DNA of 64,000 bases from Sphingomonadales bacterium (GTDB lineage: Bacteria > Pseudomonadota > Alphaproteobacteria > Sphingomonadales > Sphingomonadaceae), in contig JAFLDB010000003.1 of the NCBI GenBank assembly GCA_017302615.1, positions 1 to 64,000 on the forward strand. The letters run 5' to 3'. The notes under the pieces are model-generated. The model did no database searches and was not told where the DNA came from. It saw only the letters and a program-made list of their open reading frames with translations. This document shows, in pieces, positions 32,310-43,401 of the stretch. Numbering within the stretch: the stretch's first letter is position 1; each line of letters starts with the position of its first letter. Made by a program: the position numbers and the translations under genes.

Positions 32310-33065
32310 ATGGAATTCGATCTTGCCCTGCTGCTCCCATTCATTGCGGTCGGTTTCGCCGCGCAATTGGTCGACGGCGCGCTGGGCATGGCTTTCGGCG
32401 TCATCTCCAACACCCTGCTGGTCGGGGTGCTCGGGGTCCCTCCGGCCCAGGCATCGCAGCGGGTCCACGTGGTCGAATGTTTCACCACCGCCACTTCCGG
32501 GCTCAGCCACCTGCTCCATGGCAACATCGACGGGAAGCTGTTCTTCCGGCTGCTGATCCCGGGGATGATCGGTGGCGTTCTGGGGGCCTATGTGCTGACT
32601 TCGCTTCATGCCGATGTGGTGAAGCCCTTTGTCCTTGCCTACCTGACCCTGATCGGGCTGATGCTGCTGTACCGCGGGCTGCGCTATCCGCCGCAGGTCA
32701 GGTCGGCCAAGGTGGTGGCGCCGCTCGGCCTGCTCGGCGGGTTTCTCGATGCGGCTGGCGGGGGTGGCTGGGGGCCGGTCGTCACGTCCAACCTGCTGAT
32801 CCAGGGGGCCGACCCGCGCAAGGTGGTCGGCACGGTCAATTCGGTCGAATTCTTCCTGACCCTGACGATCAGCGCGGCTTTCATCTATCATCTGGGCTTT
32901 GCCGACGTGGCCGGGGCCACGCTGGGCCTGCTGATCGGCGGGGTCGCTGCCGCGCCGCTGGGGGCCTGGGCTGCCAAGCACATCCCGGCCAGGCCGATGC
33001 TGGTGCTGGTCGGCGTGGTGTTGACCGCGACGAGTGCCTTCGGGGTGTGGAAGGCTTGGGGCTGA
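32310..33065 (+). CDS. TauE/SafE family (TSUP) membrane transporter
   Basis: 251 residues from MEFDLALLLPFIAVGFAAQL, with GGAG upstream. Seven to eight hydrophobic segments and the two family repeats GFAAQLVDGALGMAFGVISN and GLLGGFLDAAGGGGWGPVVT are present, each with the conserved D-G-A/D-A-x-G turn. TSUP proteins export sulfite, sulfoacetate or related anions. Substrate unknown. It is 41 bases upstream of the Amj gene, so the two may share a transcript. Confidence 0.9.
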   Translation: MEFDLALLLPFIAVGFAAQLVDGALGMAFGVISNTLLVGVLGVPPAQASQRVHVVECFTTATSGLSHLLHGNIDGKLFFRLLIPGMIGGVLGAYVLTSLHADVVKPFVLAYLTLIGLMLLYRGLRYPPQVRSAKVVAPLGLLGGFLDAAGGGGWGPVVTSNLLIQGADPRKVVGTVNSVEFFLTLTISAAFIYHLGFADVAGATLGLLIGGVAAAPLGAWAAKHIPARPMLVLVGVVLTATSAFGVWKAWG

Positions 33066-33106
33066 CGCTGTCAAAGGCGGGGCAACCGGCCTAGGCTGGC
33101 ACTGTC

Positions 33107-33910
33107 ATGGATAGCCAGCTGCTGCTCATCTGCCTGCTGACCGCGATCATCAACCTGATCGGGGCCCTGGCCTATGCCGCAAGGATCGCCGGCATCCGCA
33201 CCGGACGGATCGCGCTCAGTTTCGCGCTGTTCAACCTGCTGGTTCTGGTCAGTCGCCTGTCCAACAGTTTCCTCGGACCGTTCCTGGCCAAGCGGATCGA
33301 AGTGCGGCTGGCCTCGGGCGGGGGTGAGGCCTTGGCCGACGATTTCCGGATCGTGCTGGCCAGCGCGAGTCTCGCCGTGCTGATCGGGATCCTGCTGGTG
33401 CCGACCGCCCAGCGCCTGTTCGCCATCGCGATCGACTGGTTCCAGGAAAACCGTTCCACCGCGAAGCTGGTGCTGCGCAGCGCCTCGCCTGCCGGTCTTT
33501 CGGCCGTGCGCCATTCGCTGACCCTGCCCTCGGTCGAGAACATCCGGGAACTGACCCGCACCCGTGGGGTTTCATGGGGCGTTCTGGCGGCGAATGCCCT
33601 GGCCCAGGCGCTGCTGACAGTGGGCGTGCTGGCCTCGCTCTATGCCGGTTACCTCAATCCCGAGTTCCGGGTCACCGCGGCGCAGCTCTCGGCTGTGGTC
33701 AACGGTTTTGCCACCATCCTGCTGTTCGCGGTGATCGATCCGCAGCTGTCGGTGATGACCGACGACGTGGTCGAGGGGCGGATGGACGCCGCCCTGTTCC
33801 GCCGCGCGATCATCTGGGTGTCGCTCAGCCGGCTGGCCGGGACGATGCTGGCCCAGGCGATCTTCATCCCTTCGGCCATGGCCATCGCCTGGGTGGCGAA
33901 TCTGGTCTGA
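33107..33910 (+). CDS. amj: Amj-type lipid II flippase
   Basis: 267 residues. AIINLIGALAYAARIAGIRTGRIALSFALFNLLVLVSRLSN closely follows the start of Bacillus Amj/YdaH (recalled pattern: Y-x-x-R-L/I-A-G-x-R-T, then F-N-x-x-V-L-x-S-R). Six hydrophobic segments are predicted. Amj proteins translocate lipid II across the inner membrane independently of MurJ. The C-terminal membrane pair is unusual in length but well conserved in hydrophobicity. A terminator follows immediately. Gene symbol used by homology only. Confidence 0.8.
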   Translation: MDSQLLLICLLTAIINLIGALAYAARIAGIRTGRIALSFALFNLLVLVSRLSNSFLGPFLAKRIEVRLASGGGEALADDFRIVLASASLAVLIGILLVPTAQRLFAIAIDWFQENRSTAKLVLRSASPAGLSAVRHSLTLPSVENIRELTRTRGVSWGVLAANALAQALLTVGVLASLYAGYLNPEFRVTAAQLSAVVNGFATILLFAVIDPQLSVMTDDVVEGRMDAALFRRAIIWVSLSRLAGTMLAQAIFIPSAMAIAWVANLV

Positions 33911-33938
33911 GCGGGCAAGACGGGCTCGCCCCCTTTTT
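33911..33938 (+). terminator. Terminator after the Amj gene
   Basis: GCGGGC-aagacgg-GCTCGC forms a 6-bp stem (one G-T pair), followed by CCCCTTTTT. It begins directly after the Amj stop and ends 2 bases before the convergent malic enzyme stop. Confidence 0.5.
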
Positions 33939-33939
33939 C

Positions 33940-36222
<2,283 letters not shown>

Positions 36223-36244
36223 GCTTTTTCTCCGGCGCCTGGCC

Positions 36245-36312
36245 GGCCCGCTCCCCCGGCCCAGCCACCCGATGAGGATACCCTGTGGGTGGCTGGGCCG
36301 GGGGAGCGGGCC
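36245..36312. repeat. 26-bp perfect inverted repeat (long hairpin) between maeB and mutS
   Basis: Arms 36245-36270 and 36287-36312 are exact reverse complements (GGCCCGCTCCCCCGGCCCAG and six more bases), around a 16-base spacer (gatgaggataccctgt). With one mismatch the stem extends to 36241-36316. It lies in the leader of maeB (starting 23 bases before the GTG) and 114 bases before mutS. Thirteen bases of each arm, GGCCCGCTCCCCC, recur at 42.7 and 45.1 kb, which suggests a dispersed palindromic element. A role as transcript barrier or insulator of the two divergent genes is inferred. Confidence 0.85.
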
Positions 36313-36425
36313 CGCCGGCAAATCTGCAGATCACCTTCGCCCTAACGGATGCCGGCGCGGCGCGATAGGGGATAGATTGCCTGCCAAGCCTCCCGAATCG
36401 GCGATTTTGTCGCTAATCCCGCGCG

Positions 36426-39032
36426 ATGCACGCCGCTTCCGTCCCTTCCGGCACCACGCCGATGATGGCCCAGTATCTGGCGCTCAAGGCCGAGGCCGGG
36501 GATTGCCTGCTGTTCTACCGGATGGGCGACTTCTTCGAACTGTTCTTCGATGATGCCCGCACTGCGGCGCAGGTGCTGGACATTGCCCTGACCAGCCGCG
36601 GCGAACATCTCGGCGTGCCGATCCCGATGTGCGGGGTTCCGGTCCATTCGGCCGAAGGCTATCTCGCGCGGCTGATCAAGGCCGGCTGCCGGGTGGCGAT
36701 TGCCGAACAGGTCGAAACGCCCGAGCAGGCCAAGAAGCGCGGCGGATCGAAAGCGCTGGTGGCGCGCGACATCGTCCGCTTCGTCACTGCCGGTACCCTG
36801 ACCGAGGAAGCCCTGCTGGAGCCGCGCCGCGCCAATGTGCTGGCCGCGGTTTGCGATGTGCGCGGGACCTGCGGGATCGCCGCCTGCGACATTTCGACCG
36901 GGCGGATGGAGCTGGAGGAATGCGGGCCCGATCAGCTTGGCGCCGCGCTGGCCAGGCTGGGGGCGAGCGAGGTGGTAGCCCCGGAAGGCTGGGAAGCGGC
37001 GCCCGACGGCGCGATTCCCCGGCCGGGGCGGGACTTTGCCAGCGATGGCGGCGAGGCGCGACTGAGGGCGGTGCATGGCGTCGCCACATTGGAGGGATTC
37101 GGGCGGTTCAGCCGGGCGATGCTGGCGGCCGCCGGCGGGTTGGTCGCCTATCTCGACCATGCCGGGCGCGGCAAGCTTCCGCTGCTGTTGCCCCCGGTGG
37201 CCCGCGCGGGCGAAGCCCATCTGGCGATGGACGAGGCGACCCGGGCGAGCCTCGAGATCCTGGTATCCAGCCAGGGCACCCGCAGGGGCAGCCTGGTCGA
37301 GGCGGTCGACCGCTGCGTCACCGGCGCCGGGGCGCGGCTGCTGGCCGAGGATCTCTCCGCCCCGTTGACCGGCGTGGACGAGATCGAGGCGCGGCTGGCA
37401 CTGGTGCAGTGGCTGCACGATGATCCGCTGCTGCGCGGGGATCTGCGCGCCGTGCTGCGCGCCCTGCCCGATCTGGGCCGTGCATTGGGCCGGGTGGTCG
37501 CCGGGCGCGGCAGCCCGCGCGATCTGGGCCAGCTGCGCGACGGCCTTGCCGAGGCGCGGCGGATCCACGACCACCTTGCGGCAAGGGCCGACCGTCCGGC
37601 CCTGCTCGATGCGCTGCTGCCGCGCCTGACCGGCCACGGTGCGCTGACCGATCTCTACTCCCGCGCGCTGGTGCCCAGCCCGCCGACCGAGCGCAGCCAG
37701 GGCGGCTTCATTGCCGAGGGCTATGACCACGGCCTTGACGAGCTGCGCCGCGTGTCCGGTGATGCCCGCCGCGCGATTGCCGCACTGGAGGCGAAGTACC
37801 GCGACCAGACCGGGATCGCCGCGCTGAAGATCCGCCACAACGGCGTGCTGGGCTACTTCGTCGAGGTGCCGGCCCGTCACGGCGATGTGCTGATGGCCCC
37901 GGACAGCGGCTTTACCCATCGTCAGACCATGGCCGGGGCGGTGCGCTTCAATGCGCTGGCCCTGCATGAGGAGGCAAGCCGGATCGCCGAGGCCGGTGGC
38001 CATGCCCTGGCTGCCGAGGAAGCTCATTTCGAGGAACTGGTGGGCGAAGCGGTCAAGTCCGCCCAAGCCATCGCCGCGACGGCCGAAGCGCTGGCCCGGA
38101 TCGACGTTTCCTGCAGCCAGGCCGAGCGCGCCGCCGAGGGCGGCTGGTGCCGTCCGCAGGTGGTCGATGCCCCGGTGCTGGACGTGGAGGGCGGCCGCCA
38201 TCCGGTGGTCGAGGCCGCACTCGTGGCCAAGGGCGAGCGGTTTGTCGCCAACGATTGCCGCCTCGCTGAAACGGACCGGCTGTGGCTGGTCGGCGGGCCG
38301 AACATGGGCGGCAAGAGCACGTTTTTGCGGCAGAACGCGCTGATCGTGCTGCTGGCCCAGGCCGGGGGCTTTGTGCCCGCCGCGCGGGCCGTGGTCGGGC
38401 TGACCGACCGCCTGTTCAGCCGGGTCGGCGCGTCGGACAATCTGGCGCGCGGGCGCTCGACCTTCATGGTCGAGATGGTGGAGACTGCCGCGATCCTCTC
38501 TCAGGCCGGGCCGCGCAGCTTCGTGATCCTGGACGAGGTCGGGCGCGGCACGTCCACTTATGATGGCCTCGCCCTGGCCTGGGCCGTGGCCGAGGCGGTC
38601 CATGCGGTCAACCGCAGCCGCTGCCTGTTCGCGACCCATTACCATGAGCTGTCGCGGCTGGCGGAGACTTGCGAGGCGCTGTCGCTTCACCACGTCCGCG
38701 CGCGCGAGTGGCAGGGCGATCTGGTGCTGCTGCACGAACTGGCCGAAGGGCCGGCCGACCGGTCCTATGGCCTCGCCGTGGCCAAGCTGGCCGGGGTGCC
38801 GGCCCCAGTGGTGGCGCGGGCGCGGGCCGTGCTGGAGCGGCTGGAGAAAGGGCGGGCCGAAACCGGCGGGCTGGCGGCGGGCCTTGGCGATCTGCCGCTG
38901 TTCGCTGCCGCTGCCGCCGCGCCCGAGGAGGTGGTCGACACCCTGCGTGAGCGGCTCGCCGCGCTCGATGTCGACGCCCTGACCCCGCGTGAGGCGCTGG
39001 ACCTGCTTTACGAGCTCAAGCGAGAGGCCTGA
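36426..39032 (+). CDS. mutS: DNA mismatch repair protein MutS
   Basis: 868 residues, MutS-I length. Mismatch-reading motif DCLLFYRMGDFFELFFDD (Phe-x-Glu at about 36-38), connector and lever regions, Walker A GGPNMGGKSTFLRQ, Walker B SFVILDEVGRGTSTYDG, and RCLFATHYHEL at the ATPase end. It recognises mismatches and recruits MutL. The N-terminal 12 residues before MMAQYLALK are variable, and the second ATG at 36462 is an alternative start because no clear ribosome site marks either. The 3' end overlaps the convergent glycosyltransferase gene by 25 bases. Confidence 0.95.
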   Translation: MHAASVPSGTTPMMAQYLALKAEAGDCLLFYRMGDFFELFFDDARTAAQVLDIALTSRGEHLGVPIPMCGVPVHSAEGYLARLIKAGCRVAIAEQVETPEQAKKRGGSKALVARDIVRFVTAGTLTEEALLEPRRANVLAAVCDVRGTCGIAACDISTGRMELEECGPDQLGAALARLGASEVVAPEGWEAAPDGAIPRPGRDFASDGGEARLRAVHGVATLEGFGRFSRAMLAAAGGLVAYLDHAGRGKLPLLLPPVARAGEAHLAMDEATRASLEILVSSQGTRRGSLVEAVDRCVTGAGARLLAEDLSAPLTGVDEIEARLALVQWLHDDPLLRGDLRAVLRALPDLGRALGRVVAGRGSPRDLGQLRDGLAEARRIHDHLAARADRPALLDALLPRLTGHGALTDLYSRALVPSPPTERSQGGFIAEGYDHGLDELRRVSGDARRAIAALEAKYRDQTGIAALKIRHNGVLGYFVEVPARHGDVLMAPDSGFTHRQTMAGAVRFNALALHEEASRIAEAGGHALAAEEAHFEELVGEAVKSAQAIAATAEALARIDVSCSQAERAAEGGWCRPQVVDAPVLDVEGGRHPVVEAALVAKGERFVANDCRLAETDRLWLVGGPNMGGKSTFLRQNALIVLLAQAGGFVPAARAVVGLTDRLFSRVGASDNLARGRSTFMVEMVETAAILSQAGPRSFVILDEVGRGTSTYDGLALAWAVAEAVHAVNRSRCLFATHYHELSRLAETCEALSLHHVRAREWQGDLVLLHELAEGPADRSYGLAVAKLAGVPAPVVARARAVLERLEKGRAETGGLAAGLGDLPLFAAAAAAPEEVVDTLRERLAALDVDALTPREALDLLYELKREA

Positions 39033-40264
39033 TCGAGCCCGACCGCTGCAGCCGCGCGGTCGATGATCGGATCCTTGCGCCAACGCTGCGCGGCCCGCGC
39101 GCTGGCGGCTTCGCCCAGCATTGCGCGGCGCGCGGGATCGTCGGCCAGCGCGGCAATGGCCGCCGCCAGCGCCGGGGCATCGCCGGGCGGAGTGATCGTG
39201 CCGCAGCCATCGACTTCGGCATAGAGCCCGGTGCCCGGCTCGGTCGTCGCCACCACCGGGCGGCCAGAGGCCAGCATGTTGGTGAGTTTGGATGGCAGCA
39301 CCAGATCGGCCGCCCCGGCAATCTGGGGCAGCAGGTGCAGATCGGCCATGGTCAGCATGGCACCCATCTTCTCCGCCGGTTGCAGATCGTGCAGCTGGAC
39401 GTTGGCCAGGCCGGCGGCGAGCGCCTCGAGCGGCTGGCGGTTCGGCCCTTCGCCGCAGATCACGAAAGCGATGTCGTCCCGGTCCTGCAGCAACCGGGCC
39501 GCCTCGACCAGGATCTCGATACCCTGCTTGCGGGCGATGTTGCCGGAATAAAGCGCCACGACCTTGCCGGTCAGGCCCCATTCGGCGCGCACCGCCGCGG
39601 CTCCCTCCGGATCGGGGGCAAACCGCGCATCGGACCAGTTGCGCATTTCGAACACCCGGGCCGGGGCAACGCCCTTGTCGACCAGCTTGGCGCACATCTG
39701 CGGGCTGATCGTGGAAACGTGGTCGCCCAGCTTCAGGAACGTCGCCTCGACCCAGCGGGCCAGCCGTGCGGACAGGCGGGAATCGTCCATCAGCCCGGTG
39801 GCTAGCGCCGCTTCCACCTCGAAGTCCTGGACATGGATCCACAGCCGCGCCCCGGCCACTTTCGCAGCCAGCCAGGCGGTGATCACGCCGAGCAGCGCCG
39901 GAGCGACGGTGAAGACGATCTCCGGCCGCTCCGCCTTCGGCCGCAGCGCCGCGCGCAGCGCCGGCCCGAGCGCCGACAGGGCGAAACTGGCCAGGTGCAC
40001 GATCCGCTTCAGCCCGCTCGGTTCGGCCGGCACATAGTGCGGACAACGCGTGATCGAGACTCCGCCTTCGACCGAATGTCGCCAGCCCCCTCCGGCAAAT
40101 GCCGGATCGACCCGCCACTTGGGATAATAGGGCTTGCCTGCCACCACCGTGACCCGCGCGCCGCGCGCGGCGAGGGCTTCGGCAAAGCCCTGGCTGTAGG
40201 GACCGATCCCCACCGGTTCGGGCGCATAGTTGAGCCCGACGATCAGGACGCGGCGGCCCTTCAC
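39008..40264 (-). CDS. WcaI-like glycosyltransferase
   Basis: 418 residues, GTG start in a GTGA overlap with the upstream gene. N-terminal LIVGLNYAPEPVGIGPYSQG and GKPYYPKWR are the WcaI family pattern, and the GT-B C-domain has ALYSGNIARKQGIEILVEAA, FVICGEGPNRQPLEAL and LLPQIAGAADLVLPSKLTNM (nucleotide-sugar E-x7-E-type region). Such enzymes add sugars to exopolysaccharide or capsule repeat units on the cytoplasmic side. The acceptor is unknown. It is the last gene of a minus-strand run that includes lptC and lptA. Confidence 0.88.
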   Translation of the reverse strand: MKGRRVLIVGLNYAPEPVGIGPYSQGFAEALAARGARVTVVAGKPYYPKWRVDPAFAGGGWRHSVEGGVSITRCPHYVPAEPSGLKRIVHLASFALSALGPALRAALRPKAERPEIVFTVAPALLGVITAWLAAKVAGARLWIHVQDFEVEAALATGLMDDSRLSARLARWVEATFLKLGDHVSTISPQMCAKLVDKGVAPARVFEMRNWSDARFAPDPEGAAAVRAEWGLTGKVVALYSGNIARKQGIEILVEAARLLQDRDDIAFVICGEGPNRQPLEALAAGLANVQLHDLQPAEKMGAMLTMADLHLLPQIAGAADLVLPSKLTNMLASGRPVVATTEPGTGLYAEVDGCGTITPPGDAPALAAAIAALADDPARRAMLGEAASARAAQRWRKDPIIDRAAAAVGLDQASRLSS

Positions 40265-41430
40265 CGGTCAAGCCACTGGCTGAGCGCGGCCAGCTGGCGC
40301 GACTGGCGGCGCACGTCGGCACGGGCCAGTTCGCGCAAGGACCGCAGGGTGCGTGATCCGGCCCAGCCCAGCATGCCGCCGGGGCCGGTCGCGGCACGGG
40401 TGACCACGGCCTCACCCGCCACCTTGCGGCGTCCGGTGATGCGCTCGGCAAGGCCCGCCGGACCCTGCTTGATCGTCTTGGCGGCTAGCCCCGCGCTGGC
40501 CCGGGTAGCCAGGTCCTGCAGCAGCAGATCGGGCGCGGCTTCCAGCAGTTCCGGCGGTGCAGGCGGTCCGGCATCGGCGCTGAAATCGATCCACACGCCG
40601 GGCCGGTAGCGGCCAACCAGTTCGAGGATCAGCCGCGCCCCGTCGCGCCAGTGGTTGGCATCGGCTGCGGCCCAGAACCGGGCCCAGTCAACCGGCGCGG
40701 CGCGCAGCAGATGCTCGACATCGCTGAGCACCAGCGGCCCGACATCGAGCCGGTGCGAATAGACCGCATGGACAATCACGTGGCCCAGCAGGTCTTCCGC
40801 CGCCGGATAGCCGATCCCGTCTTCCCCGCGGATCGCACGGGCCAGCACGTCCGCCTCGCTGGCGGTCGGGCTGGCGTGGTCAAGCCGGCCATCGCGTTCC
40901 CACAGGCGGTGGTGCAATTCGATCATGGTCCCGCGCGGCGCGGTCAGCGGGGGCATGTGCTTGTCGATCCGGACAATCGCGTCCAGCGTCAGTTCGCTTG
41001 CCTCGGCCTGGCAATAGCCGGCCGCCTGCAGCGCTTCGAAGGCGCGGATGACATCGGCCTGCGGCACCAGCAGATCGATATCGCGCATCGGCCGCAAGGC
41101 CGGATCGGGATAGGCCCGCGCTGCCAGCCAGGCCCCTTTAAGGGCCACGGCCGCGATCCCCTCGCGGGCCAGGATCGCGCAGGTTTCCACCAGTTCGGCA
41201 CGCTGGACCATGGCCTGCATGGCATGGAAACGGTGCGCGGCCTGCCAGGCTTCAGCTATTTCGGCTGGCACTCCGGCCTTGCCGCGATGCAGGCTGTGCA
41301 GCAGCGGTTGCAGGCGGTGCTGCGCGGCGATCCGGTCCAGTTCGGCCCAGTCGGCGGCTGTCAGGTCCGGCACCGGGGCATCCGGGCCGGTCAGGTCAAG
41401 CAGGACGCGCCGCAGTTCCGGCAGGTCCAT
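40261..41430 (-). CDS. Nucleotidyltransferase-fold protein (PF14907 type)
   Basis: 389 residues from MDLPELRRVLLDLTG. A TTG four codons upstream overlaps the lptA stop (TTGA) and is an alternative. The core AAVALKGAWLAARAYPDPALRPMRDIDLLVP (catalytic-type D-x-D in the DID motif, near residue 125) and GTMIELHHRLWERDG identify the uncharacterised nucleotidyltransferase family that often sits in exopolysaccharide clusters. C-terminal helices are basic. It overlaps the glycosyltransferase start, so the two are coupled. The activity is unproven. Confidence 0.8.
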   Translation of the reverse strand: MDLPELRRVLLDLTGPDAPVPDLTAADWAELDRIAAQHRLQPLLHSLHRGKAGVPAEIAEAWQAAHRFHAMQAMVQRAELVETCAILAREGIAAVALKGAWLAARAYPDPALRPMRDIDLLVPQADVIRAFEALQAAGYCQAEASELTLDAIVRIDKHMPPLTAPRGTMIELHHRLWERDGRLDHASPTASEADVLARAIRGEDGIGYPAAEDLLGHVIVHAVYSHRLDVGPLVLSDVEHLLRAAPVDWARFWAAADANHWRDGARLILELVGRYRPGVWIDFSADAGPPAPPELLEAAPDLLLQDLATRASAGLAAKTIKQGPAGLAERITGRRKVAGEAVVTRAATGPGGMLGWAGSRTLRSLRELARADVRRQSRQLAALSQWLDR

Positions 41431-41438
41431 GGCCGGGC

Positions 41439-42032
41439 TCAATTGCCGCGCTTGGGAACCGAGAAGGTCCCGGTGATCCGCCCGCCGCGCGGGGTTGCCC
41501 CGCTGTCACCGCCCAGCGCCGGCGATCCGCCACCGACCCGGCCATCGAGCGTCGACAGGCCCGAATCGAGATCGATCGTCAGCCGCCCGCCGCTCAGCCG
41601 GTCGGTCCCGCGTTGCAGGGTGACATTGCCCGACAGGGTGATCAGCCGCCGGTCGAAATCATAGATCGCGACATCGCCTGCCGCGCTCTGGTTGCCGCGC
41701 TGGATGCGAACCGCGCCGACCGCGTCGAGCCGGTGGATCTTGAACCCGCCGCCCTCGGTGGAGAAGGCCAGCGTGGTGCGCCCGGCGCGCAGGGTCAGGT
41801 CGCCCTGGCTGATCACAACGTTGCCGGCCAGGATCGCGCGGTTGGCCTTGCCCTGCAGCTCGCCGTGATCGGCCGCGACATTGACCGGGGCGTCGCTGTT
41901 GTGGCCTTCGAACACCTGCGCATTCGACGGGGCCAGCGCCAGCAACGCCGCCGTGCCCAGGGCAAAGCCGCCCAGCAGCGAACGCAGCGCGATCGCCTTC
42001 ACACTGCGGACGGGGTGCGGGGCCTTGGTCAT
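41439..42032 (-). CDS. lptA: LPS transport periplasmic protein LptA
   Basis: 197 residues with signal peptide (LLGGFALGTAALLALAPSNAQ). A beta-jellyroll OstA-N domain follows: ADHGELQGKANRAILAGNVV, DLTLRAGRTTLAFSTEGGG, VTLQRGTDRLSGGRLTIDL. It bridges LptC and LptD to carry lipopolysaccharide across the periplasm. Its start overlaps the lptC stop by 4 bases. The next gene is not lptB, as is common in relatives, but a nucleotidyltransferase-fold gene. Confidence 0.9.
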   Translation of the reverse strand: MTKAPHPVRSVKAIALRSLLGGFALGTAALLALAPSNAQVFEGHNSDAPVNVAADHGELQGKANRAILAGNVVISQGDLTLRAGRTTLAFSTEGGGFKIHRLDAVGAVRIQRGNQSAAGDVAIYDFDRRLITLSGNVTLQRGTDRLSGGRLTIDLDSGLSTLDGRVGGGSPALGGDSGATPRGGRITGTFSVPKRGN

Positions 42033-42676
42033 CGGGGAATCCTGAAGCTGGTCTGGTCGATCCGCAGCCTGACATTGCCGTCAAGCATCAGGACGCGGCT
42101 ATCAAGGTCGGCACTTACCCGGTCGGCGCTGAAAGTGCCAGCCGGAACCGCGCCGCTGACCCCGCCGCTGCCCCATACCTTGCGCTGGCGCAGATCGATC
42201 AGGACATTGGCGGTCGACAGGCGGTAGCCATCGGCGGCAGTGAATTGCACCGGACCGTCGGCCTGGACGGTCTGGGCGGAATAGTCATAAGCCCCGCGCG
42301 CCGCCGTCAGCTCGGCCGGGCCGTCGCTCAGCCGGATCCGCGCGGCGATGTTTTCCATCCTCACCACCGGCTCGCGCGCGGAAACCTGCACGGCGCTGCC
42401 GGCAGTGACGGTGAAGGGCCGGCCCTGGCCGTCCTCGCCCCGGTACATCGCATTGGTCACGCGCAGGCGTTCCTCGGTCACCGCCACCTTGTTGCGATCG
42501 AGCAGGAACGACAGTTCGCCTTCGGTGAACAGCGGGCCGACGATCATCGCCGCCGCCACCACGCCGACCAGCCCCGGCAGCCAGCGCGCCAGGATCCGCA
42601 CCTTGCGATCGTGCGATCCCCCGGGAGCGGCCCAGTGGCGGCGCTTGTCGCGGATGATGTCGGCGGCTTCGGTCAT
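42029..42676 (-). CDS. lptC: LPS export protein LptC
   Basis: 215 residues. An N-terminal cytoplasmic stretch (DIIRDKRRHWAAPGG) precedes one membrane helix (LPGLVGVVAAAMIVGPLF, about 34-51), then a beta-jellyroll periplasmic domain (VTNAMYRGEDGQGRPFTVTA; TAARGAYDYSAQTVQADG). The domain recurs in two LptA-like halves, standard for alphaproteobacterial LptC. It anchors the LptA bridge to the LptBFG exporter. It precedes lptA with an ATGA overlap. Confidence 0.9.
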   Translation of the reverse strand: MTEAADIIRDKRRHWAAPGGSHDRKVRILARWLPGLVGVVAAAMIVGPLFTEGELSFLLDRNKVAVTEERLRVTNAMYRGEDGQGRPFTVTAGSAVQVSAREPVVRMENIAARIRLSDGPAELTAARGAYDYSAQTVQADGPVQFTAADGYRLSTANVLIDLRQRKVWGSGGVSGAVPAGTFSADRVSADLDSRVLMLDGNVRLRIDQTSFRIPR

Positions 42677-42694
42677 GGGGTTTCCGCTTGGACA

Positions 42695-42711
42695 GGGGGA
42701 GCGGGCCGGTG
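42695..42711 (+). repeat. Copy of 17-bp element, orientation 1
   Basis: GGGGGAGCGGGCCGGTG lies between the lptC start and the RNase D-like stop. Its exact reverse complement occurs at 45106-45122, and its first 13 bases match the arms of the long inverted repeat at 36245-36312. Confidence 0.55.
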
Positions 42712-42723
42712 ATCCATCATCAC

Positions 42724-43344
42724 TCAGGCTTCGTGGCTGAAGATGTCCTTGTCCGGCCAGCCCATCAGGTCCAGCCGGGCACGATAGGGCAGGAAATCGA
42801 ACGCGGCCTGGGCCACTTCGGCGCGGTGTTCGCGTTCCAGCCGCTCGGCCAGGATCACCTGCATGGCGTGGAGATAGCGCACGTCCGATGCGGCGTATTC
42901 GCGCTGCGCCTCGCTCAGATCCGCGCCGCCCCAGTCGCTCGACTGCTGCTGCTTGGACAGTTCCTTGCCCAGCAGTTCGCGGACCAGATCCTTCAGGCCG
43001 TGCCGGTCGGTATAGGTGCGCACCAGCTTGCTGGCGATCTTGGTGCAGAACACCGGTGCGGCAATAACGCCAAGGTAATGCTCGATCGCGGCCAGATCGA
43101 ACCGGGCGAAGTGATACAGCTTCACCCGCGCCGGATCGGCCAGCACGGCTTTCAGGTTTGGTGCGTCAAAGCTTGAGCCCGGGCCGAAGCGGACCAGATG
43201 CTCATCGCCCTGGCCGTCGGAAATCTGGACCAGGCACAGCCGGTCGCGGTGGGTGTGAAGCCCCATGGTTTCGGTATCGACCGCCACCGGGCCGGGCGCG
43301 AGGACCCCGGCGGGGAGATCTTCTTCGTGGAGATAGACTGCCAT
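42724..43344 (-). CDS. RNase D-like 3'-5' exonuclease (single DEDD domain)
   Basis: 206 residues. DEDD motifs: VAVDTETMGLHTHRDRLCLV (motif I Asp-Glu), LYHFARFDLAAIEHYL (motif II Asp), YAASDVRYLHAM (motif III Tyr-x3-Asp). The HRDC domains of full-length RNase D are absent, so this is the short form, often beside lptC in alphaproteobacteria. It would trim RNA, probably in tRNA maturation or RNA decay. It ends 47 bases before the lptC start on the same strand. Confidence 0.88.
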   Translation of the reverse strand: MAVYLHEEDLPAGVLAPGPVAVDTETMGLHTHRDRLCLVQISDGQGDEHLVRFGPGSSFDAPNLKAVLADPARVKLYHFARFDLAAIEHYLGVIAAPVFCTKIASKLVRTYTDRHGLKDLVRELLGKELSKQQQSSDWGGADLSEAQREYAASDVRYLHAMQVILAERLEREHRAEVAQAAFDFLPYRARLDLMGWPDKDIFSHEA

Positions 43345-43401
43345 GGGACAAGGTGCTTAGGCTGATCCGAGCGGGTAGGAAAGCCCCGCAATGCCGGAGA
43401 G

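Noticed and set aside
36342..40451. 1369-residue minus-strand open frame opposite mutS
   Set aside because: It is antisense to mutS and out of frame with the glycosyltransferase gene; Gln/Arg/His-rich shadow.
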